In this document: piece after piece, positions 17,111-26,113 of the stretch
How the letters are laid out: every line of letters begins with the position of its first letter
Position numbering within the stretch: the stretch's first letter is position 1
DNA from: Streptomyces spirodelae
GTDB taxonomy: Bacteria > Actinomycetota > Actinomycetes > Streptomycetales > Streptomycetaceae
Direction: 5' to 3'
DNA length: 64,000 nucleotides
NCBI RefSeq assembly: GCF_017676385.1
Contig: NZ_JAFFZN010000031.1
Span: 34,251 to 98,250 of the forward strand
Made by a program: the position numbers and the translations under genes
The notes under the pieces: generated by a model
What the model saw: only the letters and a program-made list of their open reading frames with translations
The model's database searches: none
Told to the model about the DNA's origin: nothing

Positions 17111-17733
17111 TCGCCTCCGTCTCGGGCTCCGTCGCCGCGCTCGGTCCCGACTCCGCCGTGATCGAGGTCGGCGGGGTGGGTATGGCCGTGCAGTGCACGC
17201 CCGGCACGCTCGGTCAGCTGCGCATGGGCGAACCGGCAAGGCTCGCCACCTCGTTGGTCGTCCGCGAGGATTCGCTGACCCTCTACGGCTTCGCCGACGA
17301 CGACGAACGGCAGACCTTCGAACTGCTGCAGACCGCCAGCGGGGTGGGGCCGCGGCTGGCCCAGGCGATGCTGGCGGTGCACAGTCCCGACGCGCTGCGG
17401 CGCGCCGTCGCCGGCGGCGATGAGAAGGCGCTGACCGCCGTGCCCGGCATCGGCAAGAAGGGCGCGCAGAAGTTGCTGCTGGAACTCAAGGACCGGCTGG
17501 GCAAGCCGCTCGGCACGGTCCCGGCGTCGCGGGGGGCCGCGGCAGCCGCCGCGCCGGGCTGGCAGGAGCAGCTCAACGCCGCCCTGGTCGGTCTGGGATA
17601 CGCCGCCAAGGAGGCGGAGGATGCCGTCGTGGCGGTGGCCCCGCAGGCGGAGGCCGTGGTCGCGGACGGCGGTGAACCCCAGGTCGGCGCGCTGCTCAAG
17701 GCCGCCCTCCAGTCGCTGAACCGGGCGCGGTGA
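17107..17733 (+). CDS. ruvA: Holliday junction branch-migration protein RuvA
   Basis: Binds the four-way junction and loads RuvB. The 208-aa protein has an N-terminal OB fold (MIASVSGSVAALGPDSAVIEVGGVG split by strands), two helix-hairpin-helix motifs (TASGVGPRLAQAML and VPGIGKKGAQKLLLEL), an Ala-rich linker, and C-terminal domain III that contacts RuvB. Translationally coupled to ruvC and 4 bp from ruvB. Confidence 0.96.
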   Translation: MIASVSGSVAALGPDSAVIEVGGVGMAVQCTPGTLGQLRMGEPARLATSLVVREDSLTLYGFADDDERQTFELLQTASGVGPRLAQAMLAVHSPDALRRAVAGGDEKALTAVPGIGKKGAQKLLLELKDRLGKPLGTVPASRGAAAAAAPGWQEQLNAALVGLGYAAKEAEDAVVAVAPQAEAVVADGGEPQVGALLKAALQSLNRAR

Positions 17734-17737
17734 GGCC

Positions 17738-18796
17738 ATGAGCTCCGAGGAACGGCTGGTCGACGCCGAGGTCGACAGCGAAGAGCAGGCCGTCGAAGCC
17801 GCGCTGCGCCCCAAACAGCTGGGGGAGTTCATCGGCCAGCCCAAGGTCCGCGAGCAGCTCGACCTGGTGCTGCGCGCCGCGCGGGCCCGCGGCGGCACCG
17901 CCGACCACGTGCTGCTGTCCGGCGCTCCGGGGCTGGGCAAGACGACGCTGTCGATGATCATCGCGGCGGAGATGAACGCGCCCATCCGCATCACCTCGGG
18001 CCCCGCCATCCAGCACGCGGGCGACCTCGCCGCGATCCTTTCCTCGCTCCAGGAGGGCGAGGTGCTCTTCCTGGACGAGATCCACCGGATGTCCCGCCCG
18101 GCCGAGGAGATGCTCTACATGGCCATGGAGGACTTCCGCGTCGATGTGATCGTCGGCAAGGGGCCGGGCGCCACGGCCATTCCGCTGGAGCTGCCGCCCT
18201 TCACACTGGTGGGGGCCACCACCCGGGCCGGACTGCTGCCGCCGCCCCTGCGGGACCGCTTCGGCTTCACGGCCCATATGGAGTTCTACGAGCCCGAGGA
18301 GCTGGAGCAGGTCGTACGCCGGTCAGCTGAGCTGCTGGAGGTGCACACGGATGCGGAGGGCGCGGTGGAGATCGCCGGGCGCTCCCGGGGCACGCCGCGT
18401 ATCGCCAACCGGCTGTTGCGCAGGGTGAGGGACTACGCACAGGTCAAGGCGGACGGCGTCATCACCCGCGAGGTGGCGGCGGCCGCGCTGGAGGTCTACG
18501 AGGTGGACGGGCGCGGTCTCGACCGGCTCGACCGCGCGGTGCTCGGCTCGCTGCTCAAGCTGTTCGGCGGCGGTCCTGTGGGCCTCTCCACGCTTGCCGT
18601 CGCGGTTGGCGAGGAGCGTGAGACAGTGGAGGAAGTGGCCGAGCCGTTCCTCGTGCGCGAGGGACTGCTCGCCCGCACTCCCCGTGGTCGCGTGGCCACA
18701 CCCGCCGCCTGGACTCATATGGGTCTCACCCCACCTCAGCAGTCCTCGCGGCCGGCCGCCGGAGGGCCGGGACAACCTGGCCTGTTCGGAGCGTGA
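17738..18796 (+). CDS. ruvB: Holliday junction helicase RuvB
   Basis: AAA+ motor that drives branch migration with RuvA. The 352-aa protein has Walker A GAPGLGKTT (from residue 62), Walker B LDEIHR, sensor 1 GATTRAG, the arginine-finger region PLRDRFG, and a C-terminal winged helix. Last gene of the ruvCAB operon; the C-terminus has a Gly/Pro-rich tail. Confidence 0.97.
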   Translation: MSSEERLVDAEVDSEEQAVEAALRPKQLGEFIGQPKVREQLDLVLRAARARGGTADHVLLSGAPGLGKTTLSMIIAAEMNAPIRITSGPAIQHAGDLAAILSSLQEGEVLFLDEIHRMSRPAEEMLYMAMEDFRVDVIVGKGPGATAIPLELPPFTLVGATTRAGLLPPPLRDRFGFTAHMEFYEPEELEQVVRRSAELLEVHTDAEGAVEIAGRSRGTPRIANRLLRRVRDYAQVKADGVITREVAAAALEVYEVDGRGLDRLDRAVLGSLLKLFGGGPVGLSTLAVAVGEERETVEEVAEPFLVREGLLARTPRGRVATPAAWTHMGLTPPQQSSRPAAGGPGQPGLFGA

Positions 18797-18843
18797 CGGC
18801 GCGGGGACTCGTCGGGCCGGGAACCTCGGTGCCATGCTTGACG

Positions 18844-18873
18844 TTGTTCCATCGGCGAAGGCTCGCTTAGACT
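18844..18873 (+). promoter_or_regulatory. Candidate promoter for the yajC-sec operon
   Basis: TTGTTC at 18844-18849 and TTAGAC at 18867-18872 are separated by 17 bp (or TAGACT with 18 bp). It lies about 90 bp upstream of the yajC GTG, in the 164-bp gap after ruvB. A TTGACG immediately upstream (18838) has the wrong spacing. Confidence 0.3.
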
Positions 18874-18960
18874 CCGCCGACGCCCTCCCTTTGCGGAGGC
18901 TTGCCCACCCCGAATACCCAGGCCGCTGAGACGCGGCCATGCGAAGGAATATCTTCCGCC

Positions 18961-19491
18961 GTGGATCCTATTGCTCTGCTCCCGTTCATTGTGATCATCG
19001 GGGCCATGTTCCTGATGACTCGCTCCGCCAAGAAGAAGCAGCGTCAGGCCATGCAGATGCGTGACCAGATGCAGCCTGGCACGGGCATCCGCACCATCGG
19101 GGGCATGTACGCCGTCGTCAAGGAGATCCGCGAGGACAGCGTCCTTGTGGAGATCGAGCCGGGCACGCACGCGCTCTTCGCCAAGAACGCCATCGGCGCC
19201 GTGCTCTCCGATGAGGAGTTCGACCGCATCACGAACGGCCCCGAGGGCGAAGAGTTCGATGTCGACACGGTGGTGCCCGACGACGCCTCCTCGCTGACCC
19301 AGGAGGAGGACACTTCCTCCGAGGCGAAGCTCGACCTGGCCAAGAAGGACGCCGACGCCTCCGACGCTGCCGAGGACAAGGACGGCGAGGAGCCCGCCGC
19401 GGGGTCCGACGAGGCGAAGGCCGCAGCGGAGGAGTCCGACACCGTCCAGGCAAAGGACGGCAAGCGGGACGAGGACGCCGACTCCAAGTAA
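18961..19491 (+). CDS. yajC: Preprotein translocase subunit YajC
   Basis: Small partner of SecDF in the Sec holotranslocon. The 176-aa protein has one N-terminal membrane segment (VDPIALLPFIVIIGAMFLMT), the cytoplasmic core with QMRDQMQPGTGIRTIGGM, and a long acidic Ala/Glu/Asp tail (from about residue 105) that is unusual compared with the about 110-residue enterobacterial protein but common in Streptomyces. GTG at 18961, preferred over an upstream in-frame ATG because it places the membrane segment at the start and has AAGGA upstream. Confidence 0.93.
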   Translation: MDPIALLPFIVIIGAMFLMTRSAKKKQRQAMQMRDQMQPGTGIRTIGGMYAVVKEIREDSVLVEIEPGTHALFAKNAIGAVLSDEEFDRITNGPEGEEFDVDTVVPDDASSLTQEEDTSSEAKLDLAKKDADASDAAEDKDGEEPAAGSDEAKAAAEESDTVQAKDGKRDEDADSK

Positions 19492-19629
19492 GGTCAGCGC
19501 CGCCGGGCTGGGGGAGCAGAACCGGGTCCGGCGGTGTAGCACGTCCACAGACCACTTCGCGCGCCGCTGTGCCGCGCCCGGCCGAACTCGCGGGGCGGCA
19601 CGGGCGGTTGGACAGGGAGAGACGAGAAG

Positions 19630-21450
19630 GTGGCAGCACCGAAGAGGGGTCGCAGGGCCTCCGGCGCCAAGGGGAGTCCATGGCGCGCCCTAGGGCTGAT
19701 TCTGGTGATCATCGCCGGGCTGGTCGTGGGGATGTTCGCCTCGGCCGGTACGACCGATATGACGCCCCGGCTGGGCATCGACCTGGCGGGCGGCACCAGC
19801 ATCACACTGGAGGCCAAGAACCAGCCGGGCAAGCCCAACGCGATCAACAAGACCAATATGAACACCGCCGTCGGCATCATCGAGCGGCGTGTCAACGGTC
19901 TTGGTGTGCAGGAGGCCGAGGTCCAGACCCAGGGTGACCGGCACATCATCGTCAACATCCCCAAGGGCACCAACTCCAAGCAGGCGCGCGAACAGGTGGG
20001 CACCACGGCGCAGCTCGCCTTCCGCCCGGTGCTGACTCTGGCACAGGCCCAGAAGCCCCAGCAGCCCAAGCCCTCCAAGTCCGGCTCGGCCGAGCAGTCC
20101 GGCTCCGACAAGCAGGACAAGAGCGGGGAGCAGGACAAGGGCAAGCAGAACGAGAAGGCGAACCCCTCCTCGTCGCCTTCGGCCTCGTCCTCGGCCTCCC
20201 CCTCGGCCGGCGGCCAGGGCCGCGCCGTCACCGAGGGGCTGAAGGCCAGGACGGACAAGAGCCCCAGCCCCGATCCCAGCGAGCCCGGTGGCAAGAAGGA
20301 GAGCCCGAAGCCGACGACTCCGCCCCAGCAGCCGCAGGCCCCCGGGGTCTCGGCGGCGCTCGCCAAGAAGCTGGGCGCGCTGGACTGCAGCACCAAGGAA
20401 GCCCGGGCCAAGGCCAGCGAGCAGGCCGCGAGCACCAAGGGCTCCGAGCCGGTCGTCGCCTGTGACGCGAACGACCCGGTCAAGTACGCGCTCGGCCCGG
20501 TCTCCGTGCGGGGCAAGAACGTCAGCAAGGCCAAGGCGGTCTTCGACCAGCAGCGCGGTCAGTGGATCGTCCAGATGTCGTTCAACGACAAGGGCTCCGA
20601 CCAGTTCGGTGACATCACCGGCAAGCTGATGAAGAATCCCCAGCCGCAGAACCAGTTCGCCATCGTGCTGGACGGCCAGGTGCAGTCGGCGCCGACCGTC
20701 AACCAGAAGCTGACCAACAACGCGGAGATCTCCGGCAGCTTCACCCAGGAGTCCGCCGAGGAGCTGGGCAACATCCTCTCCTACGGTGCGCTGCCGCTCT
20801 CCTTCGAGGAGTCGGACGTCACCACCGTCACCGCCGCGCTGGGCAGCGACCAGCTGCGCGCGGGGCTCATCGCGGGCGCCATCGGTCTCGCCCTGGTCGT
20901 CGTCTACCTCGTGGCCTACTACCGCGGCCTCGCGCTGATCGCCATCGTGAGCCTGATCGTGTCCGCGGCCATGACATACATGATCATGACCTTGCTGGGT
21001 CCGGCGATCGGCTTCGCGCTCAACCTGCCGGCGGTCTGTGGCGCCATCGTCGCCATCGGCATCACCGCCGACTCGTTCATCGTCTACTTCGAACGCATCA
21101 GAGACGAGGTCCGCGAGGGCCGTACGCTGCGGCCGGCGGTCGAGCGGGCCTGGCCGCGCGCCCGGCGCACCATCCTCGTCTCCGACTTCGTCTCGTTCCT
21201 GGCCGCGGCGGTGCTGTTCATCGTCTCGGTCGGCAAGGTGCAGGGCTTCGCCTTCACCCTGGGCCTCACCACCGCGCTCGACGTCGTCGTGGTCTTCTTC
21301 TTCACCAAGCCGATCATGACGTTGCTCGCCCGCAGGAAGTTCTTCGCCGATGGGCACCCCTGGTCCGGTCTCGACCCCAAGCGGCTCGGAGCCAGGCCAC
21401 CTCTGCGGCGCCGTCGCCGCACCGTCAGCACCGACCCGAAGGAGGTCTGA
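19630..21450 (+). CDS. secD: Protein translocase subunit SecD
   Basis: Uses the proton gradient to help pull exported proteins across the membrane, with SecF. The 606-aa protein has a first membrane segment near residues 20-38, the GIDLAGGTSITLEA motif, the extracellular P1 domain and five C-terminal membrane segments starting near residue 413 (LRAGLIAGAIGLALVVVYLV), with ADSFIVYFERIRDEVREGRT. A segment of about 100 residues (139-238) rich in Lys, Gln, Ser and Pro interrupts P1 and looks disordered. GTG start at 19630; secF begins 1 bp after the stop. Confidence 0.96.
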   Translation: MAAPKRGRRASGAKGSPWRALGLILVIIAGLVVGMFASAGTTDMTPRLGIDLAGGTSITLEAKNQPGKPNAINKTNMNTAVGIIERRVNGLGVQEAEVQTQGDRHIIVNIPKGTNSKQAREQVGTTAQLAFRPVLTLAQAQKPQQPKPSKSGSAEQSGSDKQDKSGEQDKGKQNEKANPSSSPSASSSASPSAGGQGRAVTEGLKARTDKSPSPDPSEPGGKKESPKPTTPPQQPQAPGVSAALAKKLGALDCSTKEARAKASEQAASTKGSEPVVACDANDPVKYALGPVSVRGKNVSKAKAVFDQQRGQWIVQMSFNDKGSDQFGDITGKLMKNPQPQNQFAIVLDGQVQSAPTVNQKLTNNAEISGSFTQESAEELGNILSYGALPLSFEESDVTTVTAALGSDQLRAGLIAGAIGLALVVVYLVAYYRGLALIAIVSLIVSAAMTYMIMTLLGPAIGFALNLPAVCGAIVAIGITADSFIVYFERIRDEVREGRTLRPAVERAWPRARRTILVSDFVSFLAAAVLFIVSVGKVQGFAFTLGLTTALDVVVVFFFTKPIMTLLARRKFFADGHPWSGLDPKRLGARPPLRRRRRTVSTDPKEV

Positions 21451-21451
21451 G

Positions 21452-22627
21452 GTGTCCCGTCTCGGCAGTCTCGGCGCCCGGCTGTACCGCGGTGAGGTCG
21501 GCTACGACTTCGTCGGGCACCGCAAGCTCTGGTACGGCCTCTCGATCCTGATCACCATCACGGCCATCGTCGGTGTCGTCGTCCGCGGCCTCAACATGGG
21601 CATCGAGTTCGAGGGCGGTGCCGTCTTCACCACGCCCAAGACCAGCTCCTCCGTGGAGCAGACCACGCACTCGGCGGAGAAGATCTCCGGGCACACGGCC
21701 ATCGTCCAGCAGCTGGGCGACGGCGGTATGCGGGTGCAGATCGCCAGCGTCGACACCGAGACCTCCACCAAGGTCAAGGAGCAGCTGGCCGAAGAGCTGC
21801 ATGTGAACCCGGAGAAGATCGACGCGCAGCTGGTCGGACCCAGCTGGGGTGAGCAGATCGCCAACAAGGCGTGGCAGGGGCTCGGGATCTTCATGATCCT
21901 GGTGGTGATCTATCTCGCCATCGCCTTCGAGTGGCGCATGGCGCTGGCAGCGCTCGTCGCGCTGATCCACGACATCACCATCACCGTCGGTGTCTACTCC
22001 CTCGTGGGCTTCGAGGTCACACCAGGCACCGTGATCGGACTGCTGACGATCCTCGGCTACTCGCTCTACGACACGGTCGTCGTCTTCGACGGCCTGAGAG
22101 AGGGCAGCAAGAACGTCACCAAGCAGACCAAGTACACCTACAGCGAGATCGCCAACCGCAGCATCAACGCCACGCTGGTGCGCTCGATCAACACCACCGT
22201 CGTCGCGCTGCTCCCGGTAGCGGGCCTGCTGTTCATCGGTGGCGGGATGCTCGGCGGCGGCATGCTCAACGACATCGCGCTGTCCCTGTTCGTCGGCCTC
22301 GCTGCCGGCGCGTACTCCTCGATCTTCATCGCCACCCCGCTGGTCGCCGACCTCAAGGAGCGCCAGCCCGAGATGAAGGCGCTCGCCAAGCGGGTGCGCA
22401 CCAAGCGTCTGAAGGCCGCCCAGCGCGAGGCGCACGAGGCGGACGACGAGAGCGCGGAACCGAACGACGAGCCGCCTGCCGACGACGGCGGCGTACGCCC
22501 CGCCGTGGCGGTGGACAACGGCCGTGACGGCGGCCCGGCGGCCGCGGGCGCCGGAGTCGGAGGACAGCGTCGCCAGCCGCCCTCCCGGGGCCGGGGCCGC
22601 GGCAGGCCGTCCGGAAAGCGCAGGTGA
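21452..22627 (+). CDS. secF: Protein translocase subunit SecF
   Basis: Partner of SecD. The 391-aa protein has an N-terminal membrane segment, LNMGIEFEGGAVF (SecF version of the D1 motif), and a C-terminal five-helix bundle with GYSLYDTVVVFDGLREG. The final 70 residues are charged and Gly/Arg-rich (RGRGRGRPSGKRR) and presumably cytoplasmic. GTG at 21452 with GGAGG at 21441-21445. Confidence 0.96.
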   Translation: MSRLGSLGARLYRGEVGYDFVGHRKLWYGLSILITITAIVGVVVRGLNMGIEFEGGAVFTTPKTSSSVEQTTHSAEKISGHTAIVQQLGDGGMRVQIASVDTETSTKVKEQLAEELHVNPEKIDAQLVGPSWGEQIANKAWQGLGIFMILVVIYLAIAFEWRMALAALVALIHDITITVGVYSLVGFEVTPGTVIGLLTILGYSLYDTVVVFDGLREGSKNVTKQTKYTYSEIANRSINATLVRSINTTVVALLPVAGLLFIGGGMLGGGMLNDIALSLFVGLAAGAYSSIFIATPLVADLKERQPEMKALAKRVRTKRLKAAQREAHEADDESAEPNDEPPADDGGVRPAVAVDNGRDGGPAAAGAGVGGQRRQPPSRGRGRGRPSGKRR

Positions 22628-22631
22628 GCCG

Positions 22632-23207
22632 GTGAGCGCGATGGAGTCCTCAGCGGCGCCGCTGGTCCCCGCCGATGTGCGGTCCCTGCTGACCGGCCTG
22701 ATCCACGACGTGCCCGACTACCCCAAGCCCGGGGTGATGTTCAAGGACATCACTCCGCTGCTCGCCGACGCCAAGGCGTTCTCCGTCCTCACGGACGTGC
22801 TCGCCGGGCTCGCGCAGCGGCACGGGGCCACGAAGATCGTCGGTCTGGAGGCGCGCGGGTTCATCCTCGGCGCCCCCGCCGCCGTGCGGGCGGGTGTCGG
22901 CTTCGTGCCCGTACGCAAGTCGGGCAAGCTCCCCGGCGCCACCCTCTCCCAGGGCTACGACCTGGAGTACGGCAGCGCCCGGATCGAGGTGCACTCCGCA
23001 GGTCTGGCCGAGGGCGACCGGGTGCTGGTGATCGACGACGTCCTGGCCACCGGCGGCACCGCCGAGGCGTCCGTCCAGCTGATCCGGCGCACCGGTGCGG
23101 AGGTCGCGGGCGTGGCGATACTGCTGGAACTCGGCTTCCTCGAGGGGCGGGAGCGGGTGGAGCGTGCCCTGGCGGGCGCCCCGCTCGACGCCCTGGTCAC
23201 CGTCTGA
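22632..23207 (+). CDS. apt: Adenine phosphoribosyltransferase
   Basis: Converts adenine plus PRPP to AMP (purine salvage). The 191-aa protein carries the PRTase motif VLVIDDVLATGGTAEA and the Apt-specific KDITPLLAD and GLEARGFILGAP. GTG at 22632 (4 bp after secF) is used; the ATG at 22641 is an equally plausible start. Gene order secF-apt-relA is conserved in actinobacteria. Confidence 0.95.
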   Translation: MSAMESSAAPLVPADVRSLLTGLIHDVPDYPKPGVMFKDITPLLADAKAFSVLTDVLAGLAQRHGATKIVGLEARGFILGAPAAVRAGVGFVPVRKSGKLPGATLSQGYDLEYGSARIEVHSAGLAEGDRVLVIDDVLATGGTAEASVQLIRRTGAEVAGVAILLELGFLEGRERVERALAGAPLDALVTV

Positions 23208-23265
23208 GGCAGCCGCCGCCGGGCTGCGGTCCGCGGCTCGCACGGCACCGGCCCCGGCGGCATAA

Positions 23266-23306
23266 GGCGGCCACCCGATACGTTCACACAACGAGGGGTG
23301 GCCGCC
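23266..23306 (+). terminator. Hairpin between apt and relA
   Basis: GGCGGCCACCC (23266-23276) and GGGTGGCCGCC (23296-23306) form a perfect 11-bp stem around a 19-nt loop. The loop is longer than usual for a terminator. It lies 58 bp after apt, about 90 bp before relA. Confidence 0.5.
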
Positions 23307-23395
23307 TCCGGCGTCCCCGCTCCAGTGCGAGCGGGCCCGGGGCCGCGCGGGTGGCTACCATGGCAGTCCGACCTGGGGTCCACCGAGGAGTGCTC

Positions 23396-26023
23396 TTGCC
23401 AGAAGAGGCCCAGCAGCTCACCGCCGCTCAGCGCCAGGAAGCGGAGGCCGCCGGCGAGGCGGCCCGGCGCCGGTCCGGCGCCGCGGCCGACGGCGGGCTG
23501 CCCTCCAAGGGCGAGGGCACCGTCGGTTCCCGTACCGCCGACGGCTCAGCGCAGACGGGCGGGCAGACGGGCGGCAAGCAACCTGGCACCACGCACAGCT
23601 CTCCGGGCCGTGGCGGCAAGAGCTCCGACAGGAGCGGAAAGGGCACCGAGAACGGCGCACGCGACCGTGTGGCGCCCGCCCGGGCCGTCTCCGGGGTATC
23701 GGGCCGCTCCGGCTCCTCCAACCGCGTACGCGCCCGCCTGGCACGCCTCGGGGTGCAGCGCTCCAGCCCGTTCAACCCCGTTCTGGAGCCGTTGCTGCGG
23801 ATAGTCCGCAGCAACGACCCCAAGATCGAGTCCTCCACGCTCCGCCAGATCGAGCGCGCCTACCAGGTCGCCGAGCGCTGGCACCGCGGCCAGAAGCGCA
23901 AGAGCGGCGACCCGTACATCACCCATCCACTCGCCGTCACCACCATCCTCGCCGAGCTCGGCATGGACCCGGCGACGCTGATGGCGGGGCTGCTGCACGA
24001 CACCGTCGAGGACACGGAGTACGGCCTCGACACCCTGCGCCGCGACTTCGGCGACCAGGTCGCCCTCCTCGTCGACGGCGTCACCAAGCTGGACAAGGTC
24101 AAGTTCGGCGAGGCCGCGCAGGCCGAGACGGTGCGCAAGATGGTCGTCGCCATGGCCAAGGACCCCCGTGTCCTGGTCATCAAGCTCGCCGACCGGCTGC
24201 ACAACATGCGCACGATGCGCTACCTGAAGCGGTCCAAGCAGGAGCAGAAGGCCCGCGAGACGCTGGAGATCTTCGCACCGCTGGCCCACCGGCTGGGCAT
24301 GAACACCATCAAATGGGAGCTGGAGGACCTCGCCTTCGCGATCCTCTACCCCAAGATGTACGACGAGATCGTGCGGCTGGTCGCCGAGCGGGCACCCAAG
24401 CGGGACGAGTACCTGGCCCTGGTCACCGACGAGGTCCAGGCCGATCTGCGCGCTGCCCGCATCAAGGCCACCGTCACCGGGCGGCCCAAGCACTACTACA
24501 GCGTCTACCAGAAGATGATCGTCCGCGGCCGGGACTTCGCGGAGATCTACGACCTGGTGGGTATCCGCGTCCTGGTGGACACCGTCCGCGACTGCTACGC
24601 GGCGCTGGGCACCGTCCACGCCCGTTGGAACCCGGTTCCCGGGCGGTTCAAGGACTACATCGCGATGCCCAAGTTCAACATGTACCAGTCGCTGCACACG
24701 ACGGTCATCGGACCCGGCGGCAAGCCGGTCGAGCTGCAGATCCGCACCTTCGACATGCACCGCCGCGCCGAGTACGGCATCGCGGCGCACTGGAAGTACA
24801 AGCAGCAGGCCGTCGCCGGCGCCTCCAAGGTGCGCACCGACGTGCCCAAGAGCGCGGGCAAGGGCGGGGCCGGCGACGAAACGATCAACGACATGTCGTG
24901 GCTGCGGCAGCTGCTCGACTGGCAGAAGGAGACCGAGGACCCCGGAGAGTTCCTGGAGTCCCTGCGCTTCGACCTCTCCCGCAACGAGGTCTTCGTCTTC
25001 ACCCCCAAGGGCGACGTCATAGCGCTCCCGGCGGGCGCCACCCCCGTCGACTTCGCCTACGCCGTCCACACCGAGGTCGGGCACCGCACCATCGGGGCGC
25101 GGGTCAACGGCCGCCTGGTGCCGCTGGAGTCAACCCTCGACAACGGCGACACCGTCGAGGTCTTCACCTCCAAGGCGTCCGGCGCCGGACCTTCCAGGGA
25201 CTGGCTGGGCTTCGTCAAGTCACCCCGCGCCCGCAACAAGATCCGCGCCTGGTTCACCAAGGAGCGCCGCGACGAGGCCATCGAGCAGGGCAAGGACGCC
25301 ATAGCGCGGGCCATGCGCAAGCAGAACCTGCCCATTCAGCGCATCCTCACCGGGGACTCGCTGGTCACCCTCGCCCACGAGATGCGCTACCCCGACATCT
25401 CCGCGCTCTACGCGGCGATCGGCGAGGGCCATGTCTCCGCGCAGAACGTCTGCCAGAAGCTGGTGCAGGCGCTCGGCGGTGAGGACGAGGCCAAGGAGGA
25501 CATCGCCGAGACCGCGCCGCCCATGCCGGCCCGCAGCACGCGGCGCCGCTCCAGCGCGGACCCCGGGGTCGTCGTCAAGGGCGCGGGCTCGGACGTGTGG
25601 GTCAAGCTCGCCCGCTGCTGTACGCCGGTGCCTGGCGACCCGATCATCGGGTTCGTCACCCGCGGCAACGGCGTCTCGGTGCACCGCGCCGACTGCGTCA
25701 ACGTGGACTCCCTCACCCGGGAGCCCGAGCGGATTCTGGAGGTCGAGTGGGCGCCCACCCAGTCCTCCGTCTTCCTGGTCGCCATCCAGGTCGAGGCCCT
25801 GGACCGCTCCCGCCTGCTGTCGGACGTCACCCGGGTCCTGTCCGACCAGCATGTCAACATCCTCTCGGCCGCCGTGCAGACCTCCCGCGACCGGGTCGCC
25901 ATCTCCCGCTTCACCTTCGAGATGGGCGACCCCAAGCACCTCGGCCACGTACTGAAGGCAGTACGTGGCGTGGAGGGTGTGTACGACGTCTACCGCGTCA
26001 CCTCGGCGCGGCGCCCCTCCTGA
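23396..26023 (+). CDS. relA: Bifunctional (p)ppGpp synthetase/hydrolase RelA (RSH)
   Basis: Makes and degrades the alarmone (p)ppGpp. The 875-aa protein has a low-complexity N-terminus of about 105 residues, an HD hydrolase domain with LLHDTVEDT (H201, D202, E205, D206) intact, a synthetase domain with TGRPKHYYSVYQKM, a TGS domain (FVFTPKGDVIALPAGATPVDF), a conserved-Cys region (KLARCCTPVPGD) and a C-terminal ACT domain. The TTG at 23396 is preferred because GAGGAG lies five bases upstream and the product starts MPEEAQQLTAAQ, close to the S. coelicolor start. A longer reading from 23351 has no ribosome-binding site. Confidence 0.95.
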   Translation: MPEEAQQLTAAQRQEAEAAGEAARRRSGAAADGGLPSKGEGTVGSRTADGSAQTGGQTGGKQPGTTHSSPGRGGKSSDRSGKGTENGARDRVAPARAVSGVSGRSGSSNRVRARLARLGVQRSSPFNPVLEPLLRIVRSNDPKIESSTLRQIERAYQVAERWHRGQKRKSGDPYITHPLAVTTILAELGMDPATLMAGLLHDTVEDTEYGLDTLRRDFGDQVALLVDGVTKLDKVKFGEAAQAETVRKMVVAMAKDPRVLVIKLADRLHNMRTMRYLKRSKQEQKARETLEIFAPLAHRLGMNTIKWELEDLAFAILYPKMYDEIVRLVAERAPKRDEYLALVTDEVQADLRAARIKATVTGRPKHYYSVYQKMIVRGRDFAEIYDLVGIRVLVDTVRDCYAALGTVHARWNPVPGRFKDYIAMPKFNMYQSLHTTVIGPGGKPVELQIRTFDMHRRAEYGIAAHWKYKQQAVAGASKVRTDVPKSAGKGGAGDETINDMSWLRQLLDWQKETEDPGEFLESLRFDLSRNEVFVFTPKGDVIALPAGATPVDFAYAVHTEVGHRTIGARVNGRLVPLESTLDNGDTVEVFTSKASGAGPSRDWLGFVKSPRARNKIRAWFTKERRDEAIEQGKDAIARAMRKQNLPIQRILTGDSLVTLAHEMRYPDISALYAAIGEGHVSAQNVCQKLVQALGGEDEAKEDIAETAPPMPARSTRRRSSADPGVVVKGAGSDVWVKLARCCTPVPGDPIIGFVTRGNGVSVHRADCVNVDSLTREPERILEVEWAPTQSSVFLVAIQVEALDRSRLLSDVTRVLSDQHVNILSAAVQTSRDRVAISRFTFEMGDPKHLGHVLKAVRGVEGVYDVYRVTSARRPS

Positions 26024-26040
26024 GGGAAGGGGCGTCCCGA

Positions 26041-26097
26041 CCGCGCCCCGAAGGGGCGCGGGGAACTGTGCCCCCAGGGGAGCCGTTCCCCGCGCCC
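26041..26097. terminator. Nested hairpins between convergent relA and DUF349 genes
   Basis: Two overlapping inverted repeats. CCGCGCCCC (26041-26049) and GGGGCGCGG (26053-26061) form a 9-bp stem with a GAA loop. GGGCGCGGGGAAC (26054-26066) also pairs with GTTCCCCGCGCCC (26085-26097) in a 13-bp stem. The shared arm means the two hairpins exclude each other. It fits a bidirectional terminator and contains the recurring GGGGCGCGGGGAACTG motif. Confidence 0.7.
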
Positions 26098-26113
26098 ACA
26101 ACGGGGTGCACCG

